DNA from: Beggiatoa alba B18LD
GTDB lineage: Bacteria; Pseudomonadota; Gammaproteobacteria; Beggiatoales; Beggiatoaceae
DNA length: 64,000 bases
Reading direction: 5' to 3'
Assembly: GCF_000245015.1 (NCBI RefSeq)
Contig: NZ_JH600070.1
Span: 2,307,704 to 2,371,703 of the forward strand
Positions within the stretch are counted from its first letter, which is position 1, and each line of letters begins with the position of its first letter. This document shows positions 43,971 to 53,461 of this stretch, in pieces. The notes beneath the pieces were generated by a model. That model was not told where the DNA came from, searched no databases, and saw only the letters and a program-made list of their open reading frames with translations. Made by a program: the position numbers and the translations under genes.

Positions 43971-46598
43971 ATGAAAATAAAAAAGAAACTGATTTTAACG
44001 TTCATCGTTTTAAAAATCGTTCCCTTAATTATCATTGCGTTTATTGCAACTTATTCTGTTTATCAACTTGGCAATACGTTTACAAAAAACGGACAAGCAC
44101 TCCTGACTAAAACAGAAAGTGTTATTCAAGAAACAGCGAGTAGCACCATTGCAGACAGTATTTACGCCTTAGACCAAAAGTCCCAAGTAACACAAGAACA
44201 AACAACCATTCGGATTGCCCACAATGTCGCCGAATTTCTCTACGAGCGCGATAACGACTTATTAACATTAGCAAGTTTACCCATTAATCAAAATACGTTA
44301 ACGCAATTTCAACGCTTAAACACTCGTGATATTACCGTACATGGCACTTATCACTTTGATAATGAACTAAAAAAATGGGTTACTGATACAACACCAGTTA
44401 TTGCTGAAAACCCAATAACAACAAAAGATATTTTGGAGGAAAATAAACGGGCTTTTCATAAAAAAAACCTACCAACTTTTAAAAAACAACGTATTCCCCT
44501 ATATAAAGAAATTAGTTTTTATAATCTACAAGGGCAAGAACAATACAAAGCCTCTAGTATTGATACCCATCTCAAAGATATTTCACAGCGCAATCAAACT
44601 TATTTAAAAGCAGAAACCTACTATCAAGAAGCACAATCGCTAAAACAAGGTGAAATCTATGTATCCGATGTTATTGGCGAATATCGACGCTCTCCAATCA
44701 ATGGAATTTTCAGCCCAGAAAGCGCAAAAGCCGCAGGTATTGCATTTGAGCCAGAAAAATACGCCTATGCAGGCATTGAAAACCCTGTTGGTAAACCCTT
44801 TGAAGGCATTATCCGTTTTGTAACCCCAGTTTATGACAATAACGAAAAAATTGGCTATTTAACACTTGCCTTAGATCATCGTCACCTCAGCGAATTTACC
44901 GACTACATCATGCCCGATGATCGCATTCTCAGTGATATATCAGACGCAAGCGCGGGCAATTACGCCTTTATGTGGGATTATTTAGGGCGTTGTATCACCC
45001 ATGCGCGAGACTACTTTATTGTCGGCTTTAATGCAGAAACAGGAGAACGAGTTCCACCATGGATAACCATAGAAACTCGCCAAGAATGGCAACAATCAGG
45101 CATCAGCTCACTCAACGACTTTCTCGCTACGTATCCCCCTTTTAAAAATCAAAGCACACAACAAACCCTTGATGAAGAACAAAAACATCGCGGAGAAATT
45201 GCCCTAGACTGCCGTTATCTCAATAAAGCCCCTCAATGTCATGGATGGTCTCAAATTACAGAACAAGGGGGATACGGGTCCTTTATTATCTCATGGGCAG
45301 GCGTTTTAAAATTTACCACCGCTGCCAGTATCCCTTATTTTACAGGTAAATATGGCAAATCTGCGCGTGGCTTTGGTTTTATCACCATAGGCGCAAATTT
45401 AGATGAATTTCACAAAGACGCGACAGGGATAGAAAAAAATATTCATACTGTACTAGAACAACAAAGCAAAACCATGCAAACATTTATTGAAACGCATGAA
45501 GATAAAGCCATTCAACAGGTACATCAAACCGCTTTTGAAGTAGGACTAATTGCCATTATCTTATTAGGCATGGTAATTGTCGCAGCAATTATGATTGCCA
45601 ATAACTTTACCCAAAAAATTTACCAACTCATTTTAGGTGCACAAGCATTTGCAAATAACCATCTAGGCTACCGTATTCCCGTACAAGAAGATGATGAATT
45701 TGGACAATTAGCAATTGCTTTTAATAATATGTCCGACCAGATTCAAGATTTAGTCGTTGAATTAGAAATTAAAATTGAAGAACGCACGATAGAATTAACC
45801 GCAGCAAATGCAGAAATTACCCAATTAAACCAACAATTAAAACAAGAAAATACTCGAATGGGAGCAGAGCTTGCCGTTACACAAAAATTACAAGCGATGC
45901 TCACGCCAAAATTAGTCGAATTAGCACAAATTAAAGAACTTGATGTTGCGGGTTTTATGGAACCCTGTCACGAAGTTGGTGGCGATTATTACGATGTGCT
46001 GACCCATGAAGAAGGGTTAAAAATTGGAGTCGGAGATGTCACAGGACACGGACTAGAAAGCGGTGTTGTCATGCTCATGTTACAAACAGCTATCCGTACA
46101 CTGGTCGAACATCAGGAATCAGATCCTATCAAATTTATTAATACGATTAATCGCACGATTTACCACAATGTCAAACGCATGGGGTCTGAACAAATGTCGA
46201 CCCTACTATTAGCGGATTATAAACAAGGCATATTAACCGTATCAGGACAACACGAAGAAGTCATTATTGTTCGTGCTGATGGAACATTAGAAACCATTGA
46301 TACCTTAGACTTAGGATTTCCAATTGGGTTGGAAGAAAACATCGAATCTTTTGTTGAAAAACACCCAATTACTTTATTTAAAGATGATATTGTGATTTTT
46401 TATACTGATGGCATTACTGAGGCAGAAAATATACAAGGCGAGTTTTACGGTACGACTCGTTTAGCAGAATTAGTCAGAGAAGTGAGACAATTAAGTGCTG
46501 TTGATATTTGCCAATGTATTGTGGATGACGTAAAAAAACATATTGCCGAACATCGCGTATTCGATGACATCACGTTGTTAGTGATGAAACATAAATAA
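43971..46598 (+). CDS. Membrane sensor with HAMP and SpoIIE/PP2C phosphatase output
   Basis: An 875-residue inner-membrane signalling protein. Two membrane spans (about 8-30 and 523-543) enclose a large periplasmic sensor of about 490 residues, probably a double-Cache fold. A HAMP domain (about 545-597) and a coiled coil (about 598-645) lead to a SpoIIE-type PP2C phosphatase with HEVGGDYYD, GVGDVTGHGLESGVV and FYTDGITEAEN, the metal-binding aspartates. ATG 43971 is used; an earlier GTG adds four residues. Such proteins dephosphorylate anti-sigma-antagonist (STAS) or similar partners, none of which is beside it. It precedes the GAF kinase by 157 bases and is read the same way. Confidence 0.9.
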   Translation: MKIKKKLILTFIVLKIVPLIIIAFIATYSVYQLGNTFTKNGQALLTKTESVIQETASSTIADSIYALDQKSQVTQEQTTIRIAHNVAEFLYERDNDLLTLASLPINQNTLTQFQRLNTRDITVHGTYHFDNELKKWVTDTTPVIAENPITTKDILEENKRAFHKKNLPTFKKQRIPLYKEISFYNLQGQEQYKASSIDTHLKDISQRNQTYLKAETYYQEAQSLKQGEIYVSDVIGEYRRSPINGIFSPESAKAAGIAFEPEKYAYAGIENPVGKPFEGIIRFVTPVYDNNEKIGYLTLALDHRHLSEFTDYIMPDDRILSDISDASAGNYAFMWDYLGRCITHARDYFIVGFNAETGERVPPWITIETRQEWQQSGISSLNDFLATYPPFKNQSTQQTLDEEQKHRGEIALDCRYLNKAPQCHGWSQITEQGGYGSFIISWAGVLKFTTAASIPYFTGKYGKSARGFGFITIGANLDEFHKDATGIEKNIHTVLEQQSKTMQTFIETHEDKAIQQVHQTAFEVGLIAIILLGMVIVAAIMIANNFTQKIYQLILGAQAFANNHLGYRIPVQEDDEFGQLAIAFNNMSDQIQDLVVELEIKIEERTIELTAANAEITQLNQQLKQENTRMGAELAVTQKLQAMLTPKLVELAQIKELDVAGFMEPCHEVGGDYYDVLTHEEGLKIGVGDVTGHGLESGVVMLMLQTAIRTLVEHQESDPIKFINTINRTIYHNVKRMGSEQMSTLLLADYKQGILTVSGQHEEVIIVRADGTLETIDTLDLGFPIGLEENIESFVEKHPITLFKDDIVIFYTDGITEAENIQGEFYGTTRLAELVREVRQLSAVDICQCIVDDVKKHIAEHRVFDDITLLVMKHK

Positions 46599-46672
46599 TC
46601 TGAGTTCGGCGAGATTTCATCAATTAAACAGTGAACTCAGGCGTAAAATCACTTTATTGTACGGTTACTATA
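46599..46672. repeat. Composite repeat copy D (end module) plus half inverted-repeat element
   Basis: The CTGAGTTCGGCGAGATT module (46599-46617, reverse of the 3' module) starts right after the phosphatase stop. At 46650-46672, CACTTTATTGTACGGTTACTATA is the reverse of the left end of the element at 59039 (TATAGCAACCGCACCATAAAG). The pieces sit between the phosphatase and kinase genes. Confidence 0.6.
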
Positions 46673-46755
46673 TTGATATTTAATAGTTAACTTGATATAT
46701 TTTTATTACTCTTTATTCATTTTTATTGCTCCCTATACATTATAGGTATTTGCCC

Positions 46756-48567
46756 ATGACAAATGAAGCACATCCAAGAGATATTACAGCAGTTTTAGCT
46801 GAAGTAGCAAGTGATGTTGTTGGCGAACTTGCACTAGATAGATTATTAGAAAAAGTATTAGAAACGACTATGAGAACATTGAATGCTGAAGTTTGTTCAA
46901 TATTCTTAAGAAAAAAAGATAATCCTAATGTTATAGAATGTGTTGCAGGGTCTGGTTTTGCAAAAAAAATTGTAGGAATTGCCGAGTATCGTATTGGTGA
47001 AGGTTTCACAGGCTCAGTAGCATTAGGAGAAGAATTTAATATTCAGAATAGAGATGAACTACAAAAACTGTCAACTAAAAACAAATGGAAAGGTAAGTTT
47101 GATAAAGAACAATGGAGTGAATCAGGTGGAAAAAGTCAATACAGAAATGGAATAGCAATTCCTTTAAAAATTAAAGACCAAATTCTTGGCGTTATTAAAG
47201 TTGAAAATAAAAAAGAATGTCATGATTCTTTATTTTTTACAGAAACAGATAAGACTATTTTTAAAATTATTGCAAACGTTGTTGCGCTTGCCGTAGAAAA
47301 TGCTAAGTCCCACCAAAAAACAGAAGAACAATCAAAAGTTATTCTCCAAGCTTTATCAGATGTTACCAGTGCTGTTGTTGGTCAATTAAATCGTAAAGAA
47401 TTACTGGATAAAATCATTGAAACAACAATGAAAACTTTAGATGCCGAGGTTTGCTCTATTTTTTTACTTACTGAGGATAATTTACTTAAATGTGTTGCAG
47501 GCTCTGGTTTTGCAAAAAATATTGTTGATATAGCTGAATATACACTCGGTGAAGGTTTAACAGGGGTAGTAGCTAAAGAAGATACATTTATTCACATTAA
47601 AAGTCGTTTTGAATTAGAAGCGAAAATTAAAAAAGGACAGTGGAAAGGGAAATATGATGATATTCAATATAAAACTCCAAGTAAACAAGAAGAATTTCGT
47701 AATTTATTAGCATATCCTCTAAAAATAGGGAATAAACTACTAGGGGTCATCAAGGTAGAAAATAAAAAGGGAGGGGATTTCACTGACCAAGATGTAACAG
47801 TCTTTCAAAGTATCGCAAATGTAATTGCATTGACAATTGAAAAGTCATTTCTAATTGACAAAACTAATCTACAAGAACAAACAGAAAAACTGCTCAAAAC
47901 GATTTCATCGAAAGCTGCGCATAGAATTAACAACCAAGTTACAAACTATGATTCTATAGAGGTTTTTTTACGAGAAGAAATAAAAGAGTTATTGCCTTCA
48001 CCCAATGAAAACATTTTAAAGTTAATGGATAGATTACATAATACAACCGTTGGTTTAAAAAGACTCATTAATGAGCTTCGTTCTTATGGTAAGCCATTAC
48101 AATTGAAAAAAGAGAAAGTAAACATTAATGAAATTATTCAATCAGAAATTGAGCAATTTAAGGCGGATAATCATTCTATACAAATTAATCCAACGCTAGA
48201 TTTAAACATTCCTACTTCTATGTTGGATGGCACTCGGCTCTCTGAAAATATCAAAGAATTATTAAGAAATTCAGAACGGGCAATTAAAGCAGCTAATCGT
48301 CCTGCTGGCGCGGTAGATATTTGTACAAAACTTGGCAAAAATGGGAAAACAATAGAAATAAGAATAGCCGACAATGGTTCTGGAATCGCTAAAGATTTTC
48401 CTATATTTATTCCGTTTAACTCTACACACCCACAGGGCACTGGTTTAGGTTTAGCAACTGTAAAAGAGACAATTGAAGTACACGGCGGAGAAATTAAATT
48501 ATGTGAGCAGGAAAATGAAACAGGTGCTTGTTTTGAAATTACACTCCCCATTACGGAGGAGAAATAA
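46756..48567 (+). CDS. Soluble GAF-GAF histidine kinase
   Basis: A 603-residue kinase with no membrane span. Two similar GAF domains (about 25-182 and 207-362) share CSIFL, ECVAGSGFAK/KCVAGSGFAK and GEG(F/L)TG, so they arose by duplication. The phosphoacceptor is probably His389 in SSKAAHRINNQV, a diverged H-box. The ATPase has N505 in IKELLRNSERA, G1 IADNGSGIAKD (537-547) and G2 GTGLGLATVK (561-570). ATG 46756 is used; a TTG upstream adds ten residues. It ends two bases before the receiver-caspase gene, with GGAGGAG shared, so the two form one operon. Confidence 0.9.
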   Translation: MTNEAHPRDITAVLAEVASDVVGELALDRLLEKVLETTMRTLNAEVCSIFLRKKDNPNVIECVAGSGFAKKIVGIAEYRIGEGFTGSVALGEEFNIQNRDELQKLSTKNKWKGKFDKEQWSESGGKSQYRNGIAIPLKIKDQILGVIKVENKKECHDSLFFTETDKTIFKIIANVVALAVENAKSHQKTEEQSKVILQALSDVTSAVVGQLNRKELLDKIIETTMKTLDAEVCSIFLLTEDNLLKCVAGSGFAKNIVDIAEYTLGEGLTGVVAKEDTFIHIKSRFELEAKIKKGQWKGKYDDIQYKTPSKQEEFRNLLAYPLKIGNKLLGVIKVENKKGGDFTDQDVTVFQSIANVIALTIEKSFLIDKTNLQEQTEKLLKTISSKAAHRINNQVTNYDSIEVFLREEIKELLPSPNENILKLMDRLHNTTVGLKRLINELRSYGKPLQLKKEKVNINEIIQSEIEQFKADNHSIQINPTLDLNIPTSMLDGTRLSENIKELLRNSERAIKAANRPAGAVDICTKLGKNGKTIEIRIADNGSGIAKDFPIFIPFNSTHPQGTGLGLATVKETIEVHGGEIKLCEQENETGACFEITLPITEEK

Positions 48568-48569
48568 TT

Positions 48570-50180
48570 ATGACAAATATTTTAATTGTTGATGATGAAA
48601 AATCTATTAGAGAAGATTTAGCTTCTTATCTAAAGATAAAGAAAAATTTTTCTACAATTACAGCTTCAACATTAAAGGAAGCAATCTCTTTAATTAAAGA
48701 AAAAAAACATAGTTTTGAATATGCAATTATTGATTTAAAGTTAGACAATCCATCGGAATATGGAGGCATACAAGTTTATATTGCTATTAAAGAGCTATAT
48801 CCTTCTGTAATACCTATAATTCTATCTGCCTACCCATTTTCTGAAGAAATAAAAGAAAAACTGATTGAACAAATCAAAGATAATTCTTTAATTGAGAATG
48901 AAACTATCTTACTTAATGAATTTAAAGAAAACTATATATCTAAAGGTGGAGAGATAAATTATTTAATTGCTACTCTATCTAAATTAGAAGAAATTGAAGA
49001 AAGAAAAGTAAAAAGGGTAAAAATGAAAAAAATATTATTGGTTGATGACACAATAGAATATTGCGAAAATTTTTCTAATTTCTTTAAAAGAAAAAACTAT
49101 GAAGTAATTAATGCTAATACAAAAGAGGAGGCACTATCAATTATAAGAGATAATAGTGGGTTATTTCGCTATATTATTATTGACTTACAGTTAGATAACC
49201 AAACAGAGTATGGTGGAATAGATGTCTTTTTATCCATTAAAATTGCCTATCCTGCTATAAAGACTATTGTCGTTTCTGGTTTTTTATTTGAAGAAGTAAT
49301 TGATTTTTTCAATAAAAAAATTAACAATGATTTCTTTTTTCATAAAAAAGAATTTTATTCACAAGAGTTTAAAAATAGTTATATTTATAAAGGGAGTGAA
49401 GGCAATTTATTTGATATTATTTTTAATAAAATTAGTAGCTTTGAACCAAAAGAGCATTTTTATGCTTTGTTAATTGCTATCAATGATTATGAGTATATTA
49501 GTAAACTTAGATGTCCTATTCAGGAAACTCATGAGTTAAAAGAAGTATTATTGTCTCATTACTCATTTAATGAAGATAATATCATCATGTTGGAAGATGC
49601 AACCCGCAGAGACATTTTTGAACAACTTGAGTTGCTCACGAAAAAACTCAAAGAAAATGATAGTTTGATTATTTTTTATTCTGGGCATGGTTATTGGGAT
49701 AAAAAGCTTGATGAAGGATTTTGGTTAACGAAAAATGCAGAAGCACATGATAAGAATAAAGCAGAATGGATAACGTATAGTGACATTCGTTTACATTTAA
49801 AACAAATGGATGTTAAACATATATTGCTAATTAATGACACTTGTTTTGCAGGTAGCATTACTCGAAATGTTGACAATTATGATTTAAGTACATACGAACA
49901 AGCCTCTCAGAAAAAAAGCCGAAAAGCGTTAACTAGCGGTGCATTACATAAAGTGCCTAGTAAAAGTATTTTTATGCAGTATTTATTGCAATTTCTAAAA
50001 GATAATACTGAAACACATTTAGTTACATATAAGTTATTCTCTCAAATACATGAAGCTATTCAAAAAGAAAAAATAATTCTCCGTGACAAAGAAATAAGCT
50101 TACATCCTGAGTATGATAAAATTCCTGAATTAGATGATGAAGGCGGGCACTTCGTTTTTATTCGTAAATCTCCTTCATGA
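48570..50180 (+). CDS. Receiver-receiver-caspase (peptidase C14) fusion
   Basis: A 536-residue response-regulator-like protein whose output is a caspase-fold protease. Receiver 1 (1-135) has Asp8-Asp9, phosphoacceptor Asp55 in YAIIDLKLDN and Ser86; the conserved Lys is not evident. Receiver 2 (about 153-290) has Asp159-Asp160, Asp205 in YIIIDLQLDN, Ser236 and Lys259/260. The caspase domain (about 295-430) has the His-Cys dyad: His373 in FYSGHGYWD and Cys425 in INDTCFAGS. A tail of about 100 residues follows. The start ATG is eight bases after GGAGGAG. An internal Met152 precedes MKKILLVDD and could be a second start. Family assignment is secure; target and physiological role are unknown. Confidence 0.88.
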   Translation: MTNILIVDDEKSIREDLASYLKIKKNFSTITASTLKEAISLIKEKKHSFEYAIIDLKLDNPSEYGGIQVYIAIKELYPSVIPIILSAYPFSEEIKEKLIEQIKDNSLIENETILLNEFKENYISKGGEINYLIATLSKLEEIEERKVKRVKMKKILLVDDTIEYCENFSNFFKRKNYEVINANTKEEALSIIRDNSGLFRYIIIDLQLDNQTEYGGIDVFLSIKIAYPAIKTIVVSGFLFEEVIDFFNKKINNDFFFHKKEFYSQEFKNSYIYKGSEGNLFDIIFNKISSFEPKEHFYALLIAINDYEYISKLRCPIQETHELKEVLLSHYSFNEDNIIMLEDATRRDIFEQLELLTKKLKENDSLIIFYSGHGYWDKKLDEGFWLTKNAEAHDKNKAEWITYSDIRLHLKQMDVKHILLINDTCFAGSITRNVDNYDLSTYEQASQKKSRKALTSGALHKVPSKSIFMQYLLQFLKDNTETHLVTYKLFSQIHEAIQKEKIILRDKEISLHPEYDKIPELDDEGGHFVFIRKSPS

Positions 50181-50531
50181 AATTAGCTACTCAACACACC
50201 AAAGCCAAATTGGGTGGTACTGAACAAGCAAGCAGTGATATGTTTTAGTGGTTAATAAGATAAACAATAGTACTGATATAGTTTTCTCGTTTCGCCTTAG
50301 AGCGTGTCATCAACCAGAACGAAAGGTTCAAGCCATAAAGAATCAAAGTAGAAACCAAATAAACCTCACTTAAAAACTCCTAGTTGATTCACTTATTTTT
50401 CATGGTTTTAAAAATCCTGCTAATCCTGATTCAAACAAAAAAAGACCTGTTAGGTTTTGAAAACCTAGCAGGTCTATTGAAATGTGCCAAAGGACTAGCA
50501 GTCCTGAATAAAAAACCATGTTTCCTGTTTT
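50181..50531. repeat. Gap with decayed composite repeat copy E and lolCD terminator
   Basis: The region 50181-50395 shows no gene. From 50395, TCCTGCTAATCCTGATTCAAACA is a decayed palindrome arm, and GGACTAGCAGTCC (50492-50504) resembles the core palindrome at 11334 and 16912. It lies between the caspase gene and the convergent lol genes. Confidence 0.6.
50444..50474 (-). terminator. Intrinsic terminator for lolCD
   Basis: Arms GACCTGTTAGGTTTT (50444-50458) and AAAACCTAGCAGGTC (50460-50474). Read on the minus strand the stem is followed by T7 (the A-run 50437-50443). It is the hairpin module of the composite repeat, used here as a terminator 58 bases past lolD. Confidence 0.75.
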
Positions 50532-51230
50532 TTATTTCTCCCCTGTCAACATTCCATCGGTTAAATGAAGCGTTCTATCCATTTTCGCCGCTAAATTAGG
50601 GTCATGTGTGACTAAAACTAAGCTCGTTCCGATAGTTTTATTTAACGTGAGCATTTTTTCATAAACATGGTCAGCAGTACGATTATCCAAATTACCTGTT
50701 GGTTCATCCGCTAAAATACAATGTGGTTCAGTGACTAAGGCGCGAGCAATCGCGGTACGTTGTCGCTCACCGCCTGATAACTCAGCAGGTTTGTGTTGTA
50801 AACGATGCCCTAAACCAACTTCATCGAGTAAATAACTTGCTTTTTCTGTCGCCACTTTTACCGCTAAACCCCGAATTAATAAAGGCATAGCGACATTTTC
50901 TAAAGCAGTGAATTCTGGCAATAAATGGTGAAATTGATAGACAAATCCTAAATATTGATTGCGCCATTTGCCCCGTTTAGCAGGACTTAAATGATTAATT
51001 TGTTGCCCTGCCACCCAGACATCCCCTTCTGTTGGGTTATCCAGTCCACCGAGTAAGTGTAAAAGCGTACTTTTACCTGAGCCAGAACTGCCCACAATAG
51101 CGACTTGTTCGCCTTTTTTAATGCTTAAACTGACTTGTTTTAAGACATCGACAAATAAGCCTGCATCTTTAAAACTTTTTGATAATTGGTCACACATTAA
51201 GACGACATCGTCAGCGGGTGCATTATTCAT
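50532..51230 (-). CDS. lolD: Lipoprotein-releasing system ATPase LolD
   Basis: LolD powers extraction of lipoproteins from the inner membrane to LolA. The 232-residue ABC ATPase has Walker [19 protein letters not shown], the Q-loop region [12 protein letters not shown], the signature [15 protein letters not shown] and Walker [29 protein letters not shown] is typical of LolD. ATG 51230 overlaps the lolC stop by eight bases; the frame upstream of it is inside lolC. Its motifs are complete. Confidence 0.95.
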   Translation of the reverse strand: MNNAPADDVVLMCDQLSKSFKDAGLFVDVLKQVSLSIKKGEQVAIVGSSGSGKSTLLHLLGGLDNPTEGDVWVAGQQINHLSPAKRGKWRNQYLGFVYQFHHLLPEFTALENVAMPLLIRGLAVKVATEKASYLLDEVGLGHRLQHKPAELSGGERQRTAIARALVTEPHCILADEPTGNLDNRTADHVYEKMLTLNKTIGTSLVLVTHDPNLAAKMDRTLHLTDGMLTGEK

Positions 51231-52473
51231 AACGTAAAGCCTCCGCAGGTTGGGTGCGTGACGCACGCCATGCAGGATAAAGGGTTGCAAATAAGCTGAT
51301 AAGCATGGACATGATAGTAATGCGGTAAACATCAAACCATTGTAGTTCTGAGGGTAAATCGCTGATGTAATAAACATCCCCCGGTAGGAATTGCACGTTA
51401 AACATTCTTTCTAAGAAAGGCACAATTGTTTCTACATTCAGGGCAAGACTAATCCCGCCCGCAAGTCCTAGCAACGTGCCAAAAATGCCGATTAATGTCC
51501 CTTGTACGATAAATATCAGCATGATATTGAAGGGTGTCGCGCCTAGCGTGCGCAAGATAGCAATATCCGCTTGTTTATCCGTGACGACCATCACGAGGGT
51601 AGAAACAATATTAAAAGCAGCAACCGCAACAATCAGGGCAAGAATCACGAACATCACCCGTTTTTCCATTTGTATGGCTTTGAAAAAATTCGCGTGGCGA
51701 TAAGTCCAATCATAAGCACTCACGCCAAATGGTAACTGTTCACGAATGTCATAACTCACTTGCTTGGCTAAAAAAATATCATCTAATTTCAAATTAAGCC
51801 CATGTACTTCACCCTCTGGAATACGCATTAATTTTGCCGCATCATCAACGTGCATGAGTAAATAAGCACTATCAAACTCGTGCATACCGACTTCAAAAAT
51901 ACCAACAACCGTGAGCCGTTTCATCCGTGGCAAAACCCCGACGGGAGTCACTGTGGTTTCAGGCACAACCAACGTGATTTTATCGCCGAGCTTTGCTTGT
52001 AACGATTTTTGCAATTCGCGCCCAATCACAACGCCGAATTCGCCTGCTTTGAGCGCGTCTAAACTGCCTTCTTGCATTTTATTCGTGACTTGGGAAATTT
52101 TTGCTTCAAGGGTTGGCTCTATCCCTTGGAAATAAGTGCCATAAACCGCGCGATTATAAGTAATCATGCCTTGCCCTTGGATAAAAGGCGCAACGCCTGT
52201 GACATGTGGATAGGTTTTTAATTTATCCTGCCACTCACGCCAACCGCTCCAACCTGTATCAAAGGTTGTGACCACAACATGCGCCGCCATGCCTAACATC
52301 CGTTCGCGCAATTCTTTTTCAAAGCCGTTCATCACGGACAGCACAGTAATCAATGCAGTCACGCCTAAGGCAATGCCGAGCATGGAAGTAAGAGAGATAA
52401 ACGAAATAAAGTGATTGCGACGTTTCGCACGGGTATAACGAAAACCAATAAAAAGGGGTAGGGGTTTGAACAT
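51223..52473 (-). CDS. lolC: Lipoprotein-releasing system permease LolC/LolE
   Basis: A 416-residue MacB-like permease with four membrane spans: one near 25-48 and three in the last 150 residues (about 270-295, 315-345 and 378-400), with a large periplasmic domain between. It begins [41 protein letters not shown] in pieces, which is the LolC/E start. Only one permease is present, as in many non-enteric proteobacteria where a single LolCE-type (LolF) dimer replaces the LolC-LolE pair. Confidence 0.93.
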   Translation of the reverse strand: MFKPLPLFIGFRYTRAKRRNHFISFISLTSMLGIALGVTALITVLSVMNGFEKELRERMLGMAAHVVVTTFDTGWSGWREWQDKLKTYPHVTGVAPFIQGQGMITYNRAVYGTYFQGIEPTLEAKISQVTNKMQEGSLDALKAGEFGVVIGRELQKSLQAKLGDKITLVVPETTVTPVGVLPRMKRLTVVGIFEVGMHEFDSAYLLMHVDDAAKLMRIPEGEVHGLNLKLDDIFLAKQVSYDIREQLPFGVSAYDWTYRHANFFKAIQMEKRVMFVILALIVAVAAFNIVSTLVMVVTDKQADIAILRTLGATPFNIMLIFIVQGTLIGIFGTLLGLAGGISLALNVETIVPFLERMFNVQFLPGDVYYISDLPSELQWFDVYRITIMSMLISLFATLYPAWRASRTQPAEALRYE

Positions 52474-52624
52474 GAAAAAGTTGCAACCTACTGTTAGCAG
52501 AAAGGGAAAGAAGTCAGACTCTTGAAAACGGCTTATTATAACGGATATTTTAAAGAAACAATGTTGCGTTTTCGTTAGATTTATCTAGCAACTTCGCTCA
52601 TGTCATCGCTGAAAAAAGGGGAAA

Positions 52625-53176
52625 ATGATGCCGATTCGACACTTTGAAAATGACACACCAAAAATTGCTAATACTGCCTATATAGACCCATTAGCCCTTG
52701 TGATTGGACAAGTCACGGTCGGTGAATATGCGTCGATTTTTCCGATGGTGGTTGCACGTGGCGATGTACAAGCCATTCACATCGGCGCACGGACGAATGT
52801 CCAAGATGGGAGTATTTTACACGTCACCCATGACGGACGTTATTCAGTCGGTGGGCGGGCGTTAATTATTGGCGACTCGGTCACTGTGGGGCATCAAGTT
52901 ATTCTCCACGCCTGCAAAATTGGTGATTTTAGCTTAATCGGCATGGGGTCGATTATCATGGACGATGCGATTTTAGAACCTTATACCCTGTTAGGCGCGG
53001 GCAGTTTAGTCCCACCGAATAAAGTATTAACAGGTAAACACTTATGGCATGGTCGCCCTGTTCAAAAAGTCCGCCCACTAACGGATGAAGAGCTGGAATA
53101 TCTTGAATATTCGGCAGAACAATACGTATCGTTATCTCAACGTCATGCAGCCAGTTTAAAACTGACGGAAAAGTAA
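52625..53176 (+). CDS. Gamma carbonic anhydrase family protein (YrdA-like)
   Basis: A 183-residue left-handed beta-helix protein of the gamma-carbonic anhydrase family. Zinc ligands expected at His66 in ILHVTHD, His90 in VTVGHQ and His95 in ILHACKIGD are all present, and the hexapeptide repeats (IGDSVTVG, IGDFSLIGMG) are regular. RGDVQ at 45-49 fits the family. Enzyme activity is variable in the family. GGGG lies before ATG 52625; the next codon is also ATG. Confidence 0.9.
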   Translation: MMPIRHFENDTPKIANTAYIDPLALVIGQVTVGEYASIFPMVVARGDVQAIHIGARTNVQDGSILHVTHDGRYSVGGRALIIGDSVTVGHQVILHACKIGDFSLIGMGSIIMDDAILEPYTLLGAGSLVPPNKVLTGKHLWHGRPVQKVRPLTDEELEYLEYSAEQYVSLSQRHAASLKLTEK

Positions 53177-53233
53177 AAATGTCTAAAAATAAGTGTATTA
53201 TCTTATAGAACTGATTTGAAATGTTTAATAAGA

Positions 53234-53369
53234 AACCTGAGTTCGGCGAGATTCTTTTAAAAAGACAACAGTTTGTCTGAATCAGGATTCACAGGATTTT
53301 CAGGATTCGCATTAATTTTTTGGTTTGAGGGTTTAAATCCTGAAAATCCTGAAAATCCTGATTCAGACA
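53234..53369 (-). repeat. Composite intergenic repeat, copy F (reverse)
   Basis: The end module AACCTGAGTTCGGCGAGATT comes first here (53234-53253), then the palindrome 53274-53369 opening TGTCTGAATCAGGATT and closing AATCCTGATTCAGACA, with perfect 16-bp arms. Inner units GGATTTTCAGGATT and CCTGAAAATCCTG are repeated. It fills the 285-base gap between the carbonic anhydrase gene and the convergent binding protein. Confidence 0.85.
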
Positions 53370-53461
53370 ATGTTTTAATCTTGTCTGATGAATTCTAATG
53401 AAAAACCAGCATTTCTGTTTTATTTTATAAATATCGCAAAGTTGAGGATTAGGTTAAAAAA

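Noticed and set aside
50181..50395. Possible small RNA after the caspase gene
   Set aside because: No promoter or terminator pair and only weak inverted repeats; nothing supports a transcript.
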